Source: Entomortierella parvispora
Lineage: Eukaryota > Mortierellomycota > Mortierellomycetes > Mortierellales > Mortierellaceae
Assembly (NCBI GenBank): GCA_963573315.1
Contig: OY752141.1
Span: forward strand, 4,333,388-4,397,387
Direction: 5' to 3'
Length of the DNA stretch: 64,000 nucleotides
A program made the translations under genes and the position numbers. The notes beneath the pieces were generated by a model, which saw only the letters and a list, made by a program, of their open reading frames with translations, made no database searches and was not told where the DNA came from. Below, one piece after another: positions 42,756 to 54,850 of this stretch (position 1 is its first letter; every line of letters starts with the position of its first letter).

Positions 42756-45700
42756 CTAGAGCATGCCCGATTCGGTCAACATTCGAGCAATCTTTTCGTC
42801 GCCACGTTCGCTACAAAGAAAACAGAGTCAAGATGGTTAGTTTTTTTTTGACTCTTTGGCGCAATTTAGCAAAAACACTTCGGCGGTCGTACTTACCGAG
42901 GCTCCAGTGCTAAGCTCATATCATAAAGTTCGTTGACAGGTTTTGTACATTCCATTCCGCGGCGAATAAAAACTTGAATCTCTGGCACAGCCGTAAGGCA
43001 ATAGGGTACCGACTGATATTGTTGGATGTCCCGGATAACTTCAGCAGTCTTGACTCGCTTGTAGAAGTTGATGAGGTGGCCTGACTTCTTCAGGAAATCC
43101 TGGTTTCCATCCTGAATCATGACCAGATCAGTGAGATACATGCCCACAAAAGGCACACAAGGTGGGTTGACCGAATGAAGTATCTCCCTATACTCGGCCC
43201 AGTTCTTGTTCACACTCATCAGCCCCTGCAACTCCTCGAATGAGTTCATGGTTCGCTGAGGTACCTGTTCCCATGTTCTCTTCAGACGATGAATTGGTGA
43301 CTGGGAGAGAGCGGCAACCGTGGCCGACAGCATGCTGAAGTTGTTCAATTGCCGCAGTTTCTGGAGAAATTATAGTTGGAAATTATTAGTCCCCAGTGCA
43401 GAGACACGAAGATACCAATTGTGGTGGGGAGAAAGAATTGCGGCAGGGAATATTACCTCAGCAATCAAGACCAGCTGACGGATGACTAGCACGCGCTTCT
43501 TCAATTCCTTTTCGCTCAAGAGAAGTTCGTTGATCCAATTGGAGCATAGATTGCTGGTCTCGATCATCTTTTTGATATTGACAGCCTTGGCCGCCATTTC
43601 GGGATCGTCGCTCGTCCAAGCTTTGGCAAGGCACTCCACTGGCCTGATCTTATTGTACACCTGAGCCTCCATGATGGTGAGCTGTCGTGCAAATTCCAGA
43701 GGGTCAAGCTCCAAAAATTTGATCTTTTTGAGATTGCGTGGTGTGATCGGTGGTGGTGCCTGTGTTGTTAGATTGAGAACCATCTTACGGAAGGCGCCTT
43801 CAGACTGTTCTCGTTTTTCCACAAGCTTAATCAACTGTACAGCAGCAAAGCTCATGGTGTCCTTCATGGCAGCTGATCCCGAGAACTCCTTGATCATGGC
43901 CAAAGCATCCCTGTCGTCGGTTTCATCTTCCAAGTAAAAGTTCTCCAACCATGATTTGATGATGTTAAAAACTCGAAGTCGAATCGGGGTCAGCTTCTTT
44001 TCAGTCCAAACCTCGAGTTCCTCAGGGTCCAGACCCATGGGAGGTTGAATGGTGAAGCGGTGGAAAAGGTACGTAAACAGCTCGCGGGTTGATGTAAACG
44101 ACCTGTATGTCAACAAGAACGTGGCAATGAAGTTGGAGTCCAGTCCATCGTGAAGAGTGAGACGCTCGATCAAGGCAGGAAGCGTGCCCCCCTTTACTTG
44201 GCCGTCCACATTCAAAATCAATTCATTCTGTTGGTAGTCGTAGTTCAAAAACCAAGACTGGGCAGCAGTGCGACCAGGAGCATCGTCGCCAAGCACCTTT
44301 TTGACTTTTTCGCCTCGATTATCATATCGGCCTGGAGCAGCGCTGTTAGCCGGGGCGGAAAATGCGGAATCTGTCGGAGATGCGGGGGTAGGGAAGGGAA
44401 ATCCCCCTTGAGAGCCTCTGGCCATCTGTTCCAGTCCCAGTATTTGAGAGCCAGAGTAGTTGGAATAGCCAGAGAGGATCGAAGGTTGAGAGTCTGAGCG
44501 GCTGCGCTGGCTCGGGGGTACTTGCTGGCGTGGCGCCATGTCTGGCTCAATGTCGGAGTCGTTGTCGTGGTTGTAGATCGTTTCCGACACTTGGGCCAAG
44601 GAAGGTCGTCTTCCATTGACTTGTTGCGCCATCTGCAGACGTGCGGTTGATCCCGTAGCCTCCGCTGAATCTTTTTGCTGGACAAGCACTCGTGTTACCT
44701 GGACAAGTGACTGTGTACATTGCTCCGTACTCAAGGTCGTGCTGAGGGCCAAATCCAAGGCGTGGCTGACAGCCAAGAGATCGGTTGCGGATTGAACTGC
44801 CATGACGAGTGAAGCGGTGCTACCATGAAGTGCCTGCTTCGCCGATTTTAGATCAGAAAAGTACTTCTCCGGAATGGCCGGATACTCCGCCATCGTTGTC
44901 GCCCCAAAGTCGGTCACTAGTGTTAGCAGAGAGCCAATCTGGGAAATCGTTTGGCGCGCTTGAGTGACCAGTTGAGCCGACTGAGACGAGTTGATGATTG
45001 GGTTGGCCGCGGACAAGCCTGCGGGACCGCTGCTACGAGAGAGTGGCGCTGGATTCTCGATGAGTTTTTCAATTTGCATGGCGAGGACGTTCAGCGCTTT
45101 GGTGGCACTCTTGGAGTAGTAGTCTAGCTGACTCAGAATACTTTGACTACTCATCTGGGAGCCAAAGACTTTGCGATCCGTGGGACTCTGATCTCCTCTG
45201 ACCAAGCCCGCCGAGATAGTCTGGCCGAAGACGCTGTCAGATCTCGCCTTCAATGGACTCTTCACATCCGTAACAAGCCGGGCATCGACTTGATGGACAG
45301 CGATATTGGCAGTCACCGCTGCGGAGACGTAGTTTTGAGCCGCCGTGCCGACCTCGCGTGCATCTGCCTGTAGCTTAAGTACAGCATCCGAAGCTGGCCA
45401 AACGCCGGACGCAAGCTTGGCAGACAGAACCAGCTTTGATAGGGCCGCCATGATTTGTCGATGATGCATTTTGAGTCCACGATGTTGACGCATGACGGCT
45501 GCATCCTTGTCGACAGTGCCGGACGCGTAGAGCATGACGCGAATGGCCTCCACAACAATTGAAGACTGGACCAGGTAATACGGTTTATGACCGTTTTCCG
45601 CCGAAGATAAGAGACTTTCAACAGCGGCAGCAGTGTGCTCAGAAAGTGATTCCCAAGTTGGCTCAGGGTCGAAAGGGTTCGGCAAGAGAGGAAGAGGAGG

Positions 45701-46630
45701 CAATCCATCGACAGAGGGCATTTCTGGGGTTATTCCTGAGGGTTTCCTGACTGTCGCCAGAGACTGAGCTGGATCCAGATTGTCCTAAAGAGTGCAACGA
45801 GTGATGATGTAAGTCGGTATCTCCGTGGGCCATTAAGAACTCCATATCGTTCGAGGAAGTCGTAGCGAATACCTTTTGGGCAGACTGGGTACTGGATGCG
45901 CGCGAGAGTCTGCCGTCAGACTCTTTGTTGGCTGGACCATCCTCGTCTTCATCATCGTCTTGGTCTTGGTCATCATCTTCGGCTTCTGAGTTGTACCAGC
46001 CATTACCATTTGATGTGGACTCACGCACCGACCAACCGCCTCTTCTTCCTGTGTGGTTACAAGAGCAAAAATTAGCTGCAAGGACAGAGCAAAAAGTGCT
46101 CGCTCATCAAGAGAAAGATTGCGCCTTACCTGTCCCATCTTGGCCGGTTGTGTCTGTTGTTCCTCGACTTCGAGTGCTCCCTTCCTCGGGGTCTGGGATG
46201 GTCCAGCTGGATTCTTGGGTCCTTTGATTGTAGTAGAAGACTTGACCATCAGGCGTCGTTTGAGGTAACCAGAGGTCGTCCGCACTCTGACAATGAAAGA
46301 AAAGAAGAATGGTTAGCTACTCAAGGTATTCAGGGTCCAAGACACAAGGAAATAGGTAAAACCAAGGTACCGGCTCTTTACATCAAGGTCATCTGCATCG
46401 CCATCATCCTCGTCCTGGCTTGCAAGATCGTCCTCTGTGAGGACCTGGACGTAATTGGAGGGGAACCAGCCCTGGCGTCCGTCACAATGACCGGCCCACC
46501 ATCCAGATTCCAATTGGGCAAGAACTTGAATAATATCATCTCGCTTGAATGTCAGGTTAGTCGCGTCCTCAGAGTCAAAGTCGTACATGGCCCTGACGAG
46601 GACCTGGACTTCGAGACTCTCCGAGACCAT
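42756..46630 (-). CDS. CDC25: Ras GEF with SH3 and WW domains (Cdc25-type)
   Basis: Six exons were assembled: 46630-46382, 46286-46130, 46048-45873, 45784-43457, 43360-42897 and 42810-42756, all GT-AG and in phase, giving 1,142 aa. An SH3 domain lies at about 8-62 (VRAMYDFDSED, GWWAGHCDG, GWFPSNYV). A WW domain lies at about 87-117 (LWLPQTTPDGQVFYYN, SSWTIPDP). An acidic/Ser-rich linker and a long helical region follow. A RasGEF-N domain spans about 710-840 and the CDC25 catalytic domain about 880-1105 (LDPLEFARQLTIME, NWINELLL, PCVPFVGMYLTDL). The last exon adds ERGDEKIARMLTESGML, the conserved tail. The protein would activate Ras by GDP release, feeding cAMP or MAPK control of growth. The SH3-RasGEF architecture is that of fungal Cdc25; the added WW domain is less usual. 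Confidence 0.92.
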
Positions 46631-47489
46631 GTTTCTGTCGGGTCTTGTAAACTGGTTCAGTGTTCAGAAGGGCAAGTGTTGAAATGAAATTGGCGCTGTA
46701 GAAATGCTGAGCTACAGAGAAATGGCGGTGGAGAGGGGAGGTGGGTGAGAAGGAGGGCCACCGAGGGTAGGTGGTGATGAGCGAATGGCGGTGGTTATTT
46801 TTGGGGGTCGGTCCCAGGAAGATGGATGGGAGGAGCAAGATTCGAAAGGAGACAGAAGAAATAAAAGGAAAAAGAGCTGCTGGGCTTGAAGTGGTGGTGG
46901 ATACGGAGAAAAAAAAATAGGGTGTGGAAACAAACCTGCTGCCTTGCGGCTGGAGAGTGGAGAGGTGGGGTTGGCGAGAGAAGTGGAGGGATCCTCGTTT
47001 CTCTCTGGCTGGCTGGCCCTCGGCAGCAGCAGACGAAGGAAGGAGCCGCTGGTGATTGGATTGGACAACACGACGACAAGCGGGAAAAACCTTGTTGGTC
47101 TCGCTGCTGGCTCCCTCGTTTCGCGTTGTTGCCTGCTGTCTCCTGTTGTTTTGGGTCGCTGGTGGCAGTCTGCTGAGCATCTTGAGAGTTCAATTGATAT
47201 GGGATGTTGGGATCCCTTGGTTCCCCCACTCGCCGGCCGTTGCTGCGGGCTCCCCTGACCGCTTGCACTCTTGCTGTTCGCTGGTCCCTGTTCGCTCGAT
47301 GGCCAACCTGCCTCTCCAACGCCTGCAAGCCTGCCGCCAATCTGACAAATCACGTGGCTGATGAACGAGCAGCACAAGCCACCACACATCGACTCCACGA
47401 GGAAAAGACACCACTGCAGCAGATCCATGTCCACCCCATCCATTCTTTAGTTCTCCCCATCCTATCCCAACCACCTCACTCTACTCATC
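46631..47489. promoter_or_regulatory. Divergent promoter region CDC25 / ADO1
   Basis: The 859 bp separate divergent starts. Long antisense and overlapping ORFs on both strands lack any family similarity. C/T-rich leaders flank both genes. No gene is recognised. Confidence 0.5.
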
Positions 47490-48771
47490 ATGTCTTTCCC
47501 TCTCTTCTGCATGGGCAACCCTTTGCTCGACATCCAGGTCAAGGCCAACGAGGATCTTTTGGCCAGGTATACTTTTTCCCACCTATTCATGTTTGCAGCG
47601 TGATTGATCCCAGGAACCAACAGCGAGGACAAAGACTAAATACATTTCCTCTTCCGCTTGACTAGATACAACCTCAAGTCAAACGATGCCATCCTTGCCG
47701 ATGAGTCTCACATGTCCTTGTAAGTTGATTTAGCTACAACGATTCTCCGTCTTGGCAGCCAGTTCTGTCCGCGTCTTGACTATCAGAAACATGTTTAGCC
47801 TCGGGTCAAGAGTTCTGTGGCAGTTATGACCCTACCCTTTTCTGACCACTCCCCACTTCCCATGTCGATCATGCAGGTACGAGGAGATCATTCAGTTCCA
47901 CGATGTCGTCTACGTTGCCGGTGGTGCCAGTCAGAATACCGCCCGCGGTGCTCAGCGCTGCTTGCCCCCCAAGTCTGTCGTGTATGTTGGAGCTACTGCT
48001 GACGATAAGTTCTGCTCCCAGCTCGTGTCTGCCGCCACCGCTGACGGCCTCACCACCGAGTATGTCACCATTCATGGCGGTATCCCCACCGGCACCTGCG
48101 CCGCCTTGATTTCTGGCCATGACCGCTCTCTCGTCACCAAGCTGTCTGCTGCCGAGAAACTGACCGTTGAGCACATTCGCGCGGAAAAGACTTGGAACTT
48201 GGTCAAGGGCGCTAAGGTCTACTACGTCGAGGGTTTCTTCCTTACTGTCACCCCCGAGGGTATCCTCGAGATTGCCAAGCACGCTGCCGCCGAGAACAAG
48301 ATCTTCACTATGAACTTCTCCGCACCTTTCATTCCTCAGTTCTTCACCAAGGTCCTCGACGAAGTCCTCCCCTACATGGACGTTGTCTTTGGTAACGAGG
48401 GTGAGGCTGAGGCCTATGCCCTTGCTCACAACTTGCCCGATCCCAAAGACGTCAAGGCTGTCGCCACTTACATCGCCAAATTGCCCAAGGTCAACACTCA
48501 GCGTGAGCGTCTTGTTGTCTTTACCCAGGGTGTTAACAGCACCATTGTTGCTAAGGCTGACGGTACCATTCAGGAGTACCCCATTATCGCCATCCCCGAG
48601 TCTGAGATTGTCGACTGCAACGGTGCTGGCGATGCCTTCTGCGGTGGATTTATCGCGAAGTTTGTCCAGGGTGCCGACATTGCCACTGCTGTCGCCAAGG
48701 GTCACTACCTTGCCCATGAAGTCATCCAACAGGTTGGCCCTACCTACCCCCGCAATGTCAACCAGGATTAA
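47490..48771 (+). CDS. ADO1: Adenosine kinase
   Basis: The enzyme phosphorylates adenosine to AMP, using ATP, and so removes adenosine released by SAH1. Three exons, 47490-47566, 47666-47719 and 47877-48771, give 341 aa, the normal length. PfkB-family signatures are present: GNPLLDI near the N-terminus, GGASQNTARGAQ for the substrate lid, and the anion hole and catalytic base NGAGDAFCGGF near 300. Exon 1 encodes only 25 residues. Codons favour C endings, as in SAH1 and UGP1, suggesting high expression. It is divergent from CDC25. Confidence 0.95.
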
Positions 48772-50255
48772 GAATGCACGCAATAGGTGCCAAGTACAGC
48801 TTTATCATTTCAACAAGCAAAGTGTAATAACAGTTTTTTTTTCAACAAAAAGAGTGCCTCATGCCGATATTGAGTTGTGACTTTGATGAATTGACCCTCC
48901 TCATTGTAGCCAAGGAGGTCGTAGAAGAGGGAATGTGGCGAAGATGAATGCCAGGGTTTGATATAGAAAAGGGATATCTTGATCCGTGTCCTGCCAAGGA
49001 GCGCTTCACTGGCTCCAACAGAGCCCAAAGGAAGCATCGGAATGATGATTTGCTTATTATTGTTGACATAGCATCTTGTTTATTTGCATGGAAATCTCTG
49101 TTATAATGAATTCTCAATCCCAATGCTTCTTCGCCGTAGGACTCGTCCTTAAAATACCTGGCGACTTCGGTTGAGTATGACTAACGTAAAAGGATCTTAT
49201 GTAGTATTTTCTGCCACCACCCTTCTTCCCAACACCAAGCAACATTACTGTGCTCTAAATTGTGAAGAAACTGTTCCGTACTCATGACAAAAGTAGAAAA
49301 TCTCACGCGGATAGTCCGTGCCCTTGAAAAGGTCCCTTGGCGTGTGCCATGGAACATTAACTCCGGGCCTGTCTTCCAAGGCCAAGAATTGTCAGCGGAG
49401 GTCGAAAGGCGGGTTATGTGGCTGCCATTGGACGCTCAAGTGGACAACCTGAGCATGGGGTGTCTTAGTCGCTTCATGTCCTGCGTCATCTCATGAACTG
49501 AAGAAACGAATTACTCACCATTGGTGACTGGAAGTGGAACGAGGCATTTACAGCACCACATGTCATCTCAGTATCGCTGTAGTATTATCTCCAGGGCTGA
49601 AGGACTCGGCATTTTCCAAACATGGGGTCATGTGAAAGACCAGAAGATGGAGGTGAGGAAGAGGAGGTGAGATGGTCCGAGCGGGAGGCTTCCCGTAACA
49701 TTTCCAGAGGCAGGAATCGCGTAGCAGAACCCTGCCCCGAGACCTCAATCACAACCTCTGCCTCCAATCCTACATAGACCACACAGCTGTGAAGAAGAGC
49801 GACATCCCAACCTCAGTCATCAGTACATACATCAAAACACCACGAAGCCAACGGCGTTCCCGTCCAGAGGTGTGTGCTCATAAGGTTTCGACTCTGCATG
49901 CATGCATGTCGCCACCCAGCAGGTGCAGCTCTTGTACCCACTGGTTGGTATCTCAACAGTTACCCTTGAAATGAGGCTGAGAGTGGAAAGCAGGACAACA
50001 ACAACAAAAGAGCCGATACAGCAACAGCTCTCTCTCTTCTTTCTCTTTTTGTTCTCGAACCATCTGTCCACCTCTTTCCTCTTTCCTGTACGGGATCAAT
50101 CGCTGCTATCCTCATCGGCAGTAGCAGTAGCAGTAGCAGCAGCAGCAGCAACAACAACTAACTGGTTCCCATCACGCAGTCCCCTATCGACATTTCCCTT
50201 GTTCAGTTAGCGTCGTTCCTCCCTCCGTCTGTTCTTCCATTAAACCCCTCGTTCC
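48772..50255. other. Long intergenic region, no gene recognised
   Basis: This holds the ADO1 3' UTR and about 1.4 kb with only short, unsupported ORFs. Near 50115-50160 there is a GCA/GTA-type triplet tract (CAGTAGCAGTAGCAGCAGCA). The last 200 bp are C/T-rich and probably the leader of the next gene. Confidence 0.5.
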
Positions 50256-51657
50256 ATGACTTCTTATCCGGGCTGTCTCGTCGATGCATGCTGGACATTC
50301 CACACCTTTTGGCAGAGTTGCACCGGTACTCCTGGTGGAACAGTGTAAGAACTGATACGACGCACTTTGCGACATTCGTCCTCACAGCACAGGGACATCC
50401 ACGGGTTTTTTGACAGGCAAGAGAAGCGAAGTATTTATATGTCAGCTTTTTATATCTCCATGTCCTCTTTCGTTATTACGAAAACAGAGTTCTGACACAG
50501 GCAATTGGACAATGCTTGTGCGCATCTGCCTCTTTGGCTGCGTACGGTGAGTTAGCAGGGCCTCATATCACCACGCGGGTGAGGACTACTAAATTGCGAA
50601 GGTACTCAACATGTTGTTTTCAATTAGACTCGTGCTATCCTTGTCTCATCCAAGGTCTTTCAAACGCAGTCAATCCTGTTGCATTCAGTGCCACTTGTGC
50701 TAGCTCGCTGCCATCAAGTATAGTATCTTCATCGTTTACTTGATATTTGGATGCTTCCAGCTGAGTCAGTAAGAATGGCTGTTGAATGACTTTCTCCTTC
50801 CCTTGGTAGCTTCCTCATACACTCTTTATTTCCCTATTATCACAACAACAACGCCTGCCCTTCCGACAAACACCGGGAATCCGAATGCTGCATCTGGCGG
50901 TAGCGTCGACGGAAATGGTGGAGGGGGCACTGGCAGTAGTAATCATACAGCCATGTTTGCAGGCATTGGGGCGGGTGCTGCCGTTCTTGTCTTGGGCGTG
51001 GCCATCTTTTTCTACATGCGAAATAAAAACTCCAAGAAAGGCGACAACACTTCCAAGACTACAAAGGCGGATAATGGTCCTGGCCCCATGCCATCCATGC
51101 AATTGGTCCACCAAGCTCCCCAATATTCGTTAACTCAGCCGCAGCAGCCGCCACAGCCAGAGCAACTCTTGTACGCTCAACCACAGCAGTATGTCTATGC
51201 CCAGCAATCAGTCATTCCCCCCCAACAGCGTCAAGACCTCGACCTGGCCATGCAGCAACAGCAGTTCATACCCCAGTATATCGCAGCACCTCAGGAACAG
51301 CAGGCAATGACGTTTTACCAGCCCCCCACCACCATCACACCAGCGAAATCCATCACGCCCATGGTTACTTCTGCTGCTGATCCTTCTGTCACCATGTATA
51401 TTCCTCCTATGCCGATGCCGATGCCGATGCCTATGCCTGCTCAATCGACCTCCTACGGAGCCGTCTCGCCGACTGCCAAGGGTAGTGCCATACAAGCTTC
51501 TGCGATACCAAGTCCAACTCCAGTGTCCGCCACTCAGGGCCCCCAGAGTCTGCTGATTTCCAAAAATCCCCAGTTTGTGGGTGGTGATGAATTGGCAACC
51601 GCAAATGCTCCTGCTCCTCTTCCCCTGAAAAGCCCGCAGTATTTTGAAAACACGTAG
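50256..51657 (+). CDS. Cys-rich one-TM surface protein with Q-rich tail
   Basis: Four exons are proposed: 50256-50342, 50501-50546, 50628-50717 and 50810-51657, in phase, about 356 aa. The ectodomain has paired cysteines (CLVDACWTF, CTG, QCLCASASLAAY, CYPCL, ATCASS), as in small secreted fungal domains. It is followed by a Gly/Ser/Thr stalk, one transmembrane segment (AGIGAGAAVLVLGVAIFFYM) and a basic stop-transfer. The tail is rich in Gln and Pro, with a PMPMPMPM run. No cleavable signal peptide is seen, so exon 1 is uncertain (donor GTGTAA is weak) and an upstream exon may be missing. The TM-plus-QP layout parallels 32961-34349. Function unknown; a surface sensor is possible. Confidence 0.55.
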
Positions 51658-52393
51658 TGCTCATATACGAGAAGTACTTACCTGGCCTAAAAGTCAACCT
51701 CATTTTGTCCGCCATTGCATTGGTCCTTCAAGCACGTCGCCATGTTCACACTCGTCGTTTGGATGGTCGGATTCGTCTTCTTCAAATAGTATTGAATAGC
51801 TGCCTCCTCCCCTGTTGCGTCGCCATTAACAATGGTGTTGGTTTGCATTTACAGGTGTCACAGTTCTATACAATTAAAATAAACGGAAAACGTGAGAATT
51901 TTGGCAAAAAGTCAGTTTGAGTTGACAGTAATAACGCAATTGACCGTATCCATGGACATCTTGGTCTTTATATGAAAAAGTAAAGACCGAGTCCCGAACG
52001 CCAGATATTGCGCTTTCGAATTCTCCATTCCATCTGGCTGATAAAGCTGAGTGGTCTCATCCTTCCTGCTTTCGTCCATTTGGTCTTCACTTATATTCCT
52101 CTGTCTTGTTCTGTTCTGTTCTATCACCATCTCCGGAACAGACTTTCGATGCAATATCTCCTCGGACGGGAACAGTATGTGAATCCTGAAACGACGTTCA
52201 GTACAGGTCTTCCTGAGACGATGAGACGCTAATAAATGTTGCCTTTCCAAACGTTGGAGATCATCGTGTACACAAAACATGTTTCTAGTCTTTCGCTGTG
52301 GTGACAAGGTCATCGTCACTAGCAGCTCTCTGTATTGCAGCGCGCGTCCAAGAGTCGGCATCCTGATTTTAGCTGAAATAACAGCAGCGTCGT
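51658..52393. other. Start of gene-poor subtelomere
   Basis: The region beyond the last confident gene. It has no recognised gene apart from the 3' part of a minus-strand ORF listed separately. Confidence 0.45.
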
Positions 52394-52634
52394 TGAAGTC
52401 TCCCGGAAATCCAGTGCAAAGTAAACAACTATTGGTGAAGTTCGAAGGGAGTCGGGGTCGTTTCCGTTGGAAAGTCGAGTGAATAATCCTGTTCATGGTT
52501 AATACTGTCATAGACAAAATAGAGTCTCCAGACCCATCAGCAATTGGGTGTTGTTGACTCTCCTGTTCAGGTACTAAGGAGTTGTTCTTGTTCCTTTCAG
52601 AAGGACCAGAAACGTCAATAGAGGCCAACACCAT
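51912..52634 (-). CDS. Hypothetical subtelomeric ORF, paralogous start
   Basis: An open frame of 240 aa beginning MVLASIDVSGPSER. I recognise no domain. A diverged copy of its first ~30 codons occurs at about 55735-55645 (MVLAFINIDVAGPSEG), where the frame stops early. The shared start and surrounding DNA suggest a subtelomeric gene family, with this copy the longer. The C-terminal half looks unconstrained, and introns may have been missed. It could also be a decayed pseudogene. Confidence 0.35.
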   Translation of the reverse strand: MVLASIDVSGPSERNKNNSLVPEQESQQHPIADGSGDSILSMTVLTMNRIIHSTFQRKRPRLPSNFTNSCLLCTGFPGDFNDAAVISAKIRMPTLGRALQYRELLVTMTLSPQRKTRNMFCVHDDLQRLERQHLLASHRLRKTCTERRFRIHILFPSEEILHRKSVPEMVIEQNRTRQRNISEDQMDESRKDETTQLYQPDGMENSKAQYLAFGTRSLLFHIKTKMSMDTVNCVITVNSN

Positions 52635-52850
52635 CTAATAATGAAAACAGAAATAGAAGTCGACATTAAGGGGGTTGATTCTTTCACTGTTAGCATCAGA
52701 TGGTCCGTCCTACAGCAGACACGAGCAATTACCACCCCCGACGGCTCCGTGGGTGTTTCTGCAAGTTCTGGGGGCATGGTGTTCTTTCCAAACTTGATAT
52801 CCACACATGTTCATGTCGTTGTTGACTGGAATCTAATGTCGGTATTAATG
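52394..52850. repeat. Subtelomeric segmental duplication, copy 1
   Basis: Shared blocks with 55425-55960 include AAATCCAG.GCAAAG, CCTTTCAGAAGG.CCAG, ACACCATCTAAT, GCAGACACGAG and ATTACCACCCC.GACGG, in the same order and orientation. Identity is partial, with indels, so the duplication is old. Confidence 0.7.
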
Positions 52851-53742
52851 AAAAAAAGGCGTATCATTACCTTGCAGTGGCCACTGGACAATGATATAGG
52901 TGTTGTCGTCGGGACTTCCGAAAAACAATTTAGAGAGGAGAGTCCTCGGTTTGTTCAGCTCGGTCTTGTCCACAAGAGTGCTAACCTTTGAATGACGTTT
53001 GATTGTCATCGGGGATGAAGACGCGTCTATCTGCATCAATGTTTCCGAAATCGTTGGTCTTCTTGGCTTTGATGGCATCTTTGAAGTCACCGATTGTTAT
53101 AGCAGACTGAATGTCGACAGGGAACGCATTTGAACTGATTCGCCCTCCGCGAGACAAAGCAGCTTGGTGGCCATGAAAGGGATGGATGTGGAATGGAAGG
53201 CAGGAGCCAAGAAAACAATTAAGAGAAAGGGGAGAAGAAAACTGAAAATGTGAAGTGAAGGCAGCAGGAGAAAGAGAGGGATTGCAGAGGGACTGGCCAC
53301 AGCGATGAAAGGGGAAGAAAACAAAAATGCATGTGCATGTGCATGTGCGAGCGTCCGTTATTTCCTATTCTGCGTGGAAATAAAGGGGAGCACGCCACGC
53401 GAGACACGCGTCTGATCCGACCGCGTTCTCATGGAGTGAGAGCGGGGGGAGGAGAAAGAACGCTACCTCTTTCCATTCCTCTTCCTCTTCCTTGTCCTCT
53501 TTCACTTCCACTTCCTCTTTCTCTTTCTCTTTCTCTTCTTCGTCTATTTCCTCCTCCTCTGCTCTTTTCTCTCATTATCCTTGTCTTCGACTTCCACAGA
53601 TCCTCTGTGCCCGCCATTATTACTCCAGCTGTCACCGCTCTTGTTGATCAATCAACTTCTGACGCTCCTTGGCGAGAGAATAACAACACTCTTGGTGCTC
53701 CATCCGGGCCATGACCTTTCACTGCTGTTCTCAGTTTTGTAT

Positions 53743-54140
53743 GCCAAAGTCGAGAGTCACCTGACACTTACCGTAAGGTCGAGCGAAAAAATGGATCTGA
53801 GAATCGTATGTTTTTTCACGACCATATGAAAGATAAGGGATTTTCAATTTTTTGATCCAGATCGATCCTCCTTGACGAGAAACATTCAACGCACTTGGTC
53901 CCACGCGCGTGAGATGACTTTTTACTAGTAGACATTGCGCTCCAAAGTCGACGGTCACCTGATACTTAAGGTAACTTCGAATGCGGGCGAATGATCTGAG
54001 AATCGGGCGTTTTTTCACGACCATAGGAAAGATATAAGATTTTTGATTTTATTATCCAGATCGATGCTCCTTGACGAGAAACACTCAGCGCACTTGGTCC
54101 CATGCGCGTGCGATTACTTTTCACTAGTAGACATTGCTGT
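53743..54140. repeat. 199-bp tandem repeat, two full units
   Basis: CCAAAGTCGA recurs at 53743 and 53942 and TCAAAGTCGA at 54141, exactly 199 bp apart. Each unit contains TTTTTTCACGACCATA, GATCCAGATCGAT or CCAGATCGATGCTCC, CTTGACGAGAAAC, CGCACTTGGTCCCA and ACTAGTAGACATTG. The third unit is interrupted, and diverged fragments continue to about 54850. Confidence 0.85.
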
Positions 54141-54850
54141 TCAAAGTCGATGGTCACCTGATAGTTAACGTAAGATTAGTAGAATGGCGCCAGACCAGGT
54201 CACCCATGTTGCCCAGCTGCAGCCCATGCGATAAAGGAACCTTTGTTCTTCCATCGCAAATGCTGTTTCTCCACTCTGCGCTGGCGTTCTCATCAACACT
54301 CCTTCACGAGATCGGTCAAACACAAGGATCTTTGAGATTTCGACGTGAGCAGGCGCTTCTCGACAGTTGAAACAGTGTACCTGGTCCTGCGCGCTAGCGA
54401 TGACCTGCCAGTAGTTGACATCCTCAAAGGCTGGATCACTACTATAGACTCTAGAAGAGCGGTCGAGTTTCAACGAGTTGAGCAATAAAAACGAATCTTT
54501 GAGATTTTGATATCGATCGAGAGGACGCAGTACACTTGGTACCTCGGGCATGCGATGACCTTTTACTATTCAACATTGCTGTTCAAGGGATACATAATTA
54601 CTTGATTTTATGGAAGGATCAATGCTCCTGGAGGAGAAACATCCTACTTGATCCTATACCTGTGAGGTGACTGTTTCCTAGTCGACCTTGCTGTTCAAAG
54701 CCCAAGGCCCACTTGGTACTTGCGGCAGGATTAAGTGAGGATTTGGATCAGAGAATTGGTCAGTTTCTCTCTACCATAACCGAAGATGAAGTATTTTCGA
54801 TTTCAATCGATGGCAATAGGTGAGAAGCAGGGCCGTCAAGGTGTCGGTTG
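54141..54850. repeat. Diverged continuation of the 199-bp array
   Basis: Partial units recur: CGATGACCTTTTACTATTCA at about 54551, CATTGCTGTTCAA at about 54583 and CTTGCTGTTCAAAG at about 54688. Between them a minus-strand ORF (54551-54165, 128 aa) is present, which I do not recognise. Confidence 0.5.

Noticed and set aside
46712..47443. Overlapping ORFs on both strands between CDC25 and ADO1
   Set aside because: Low-complexity leader sequence with frames open in several phases and no domain.
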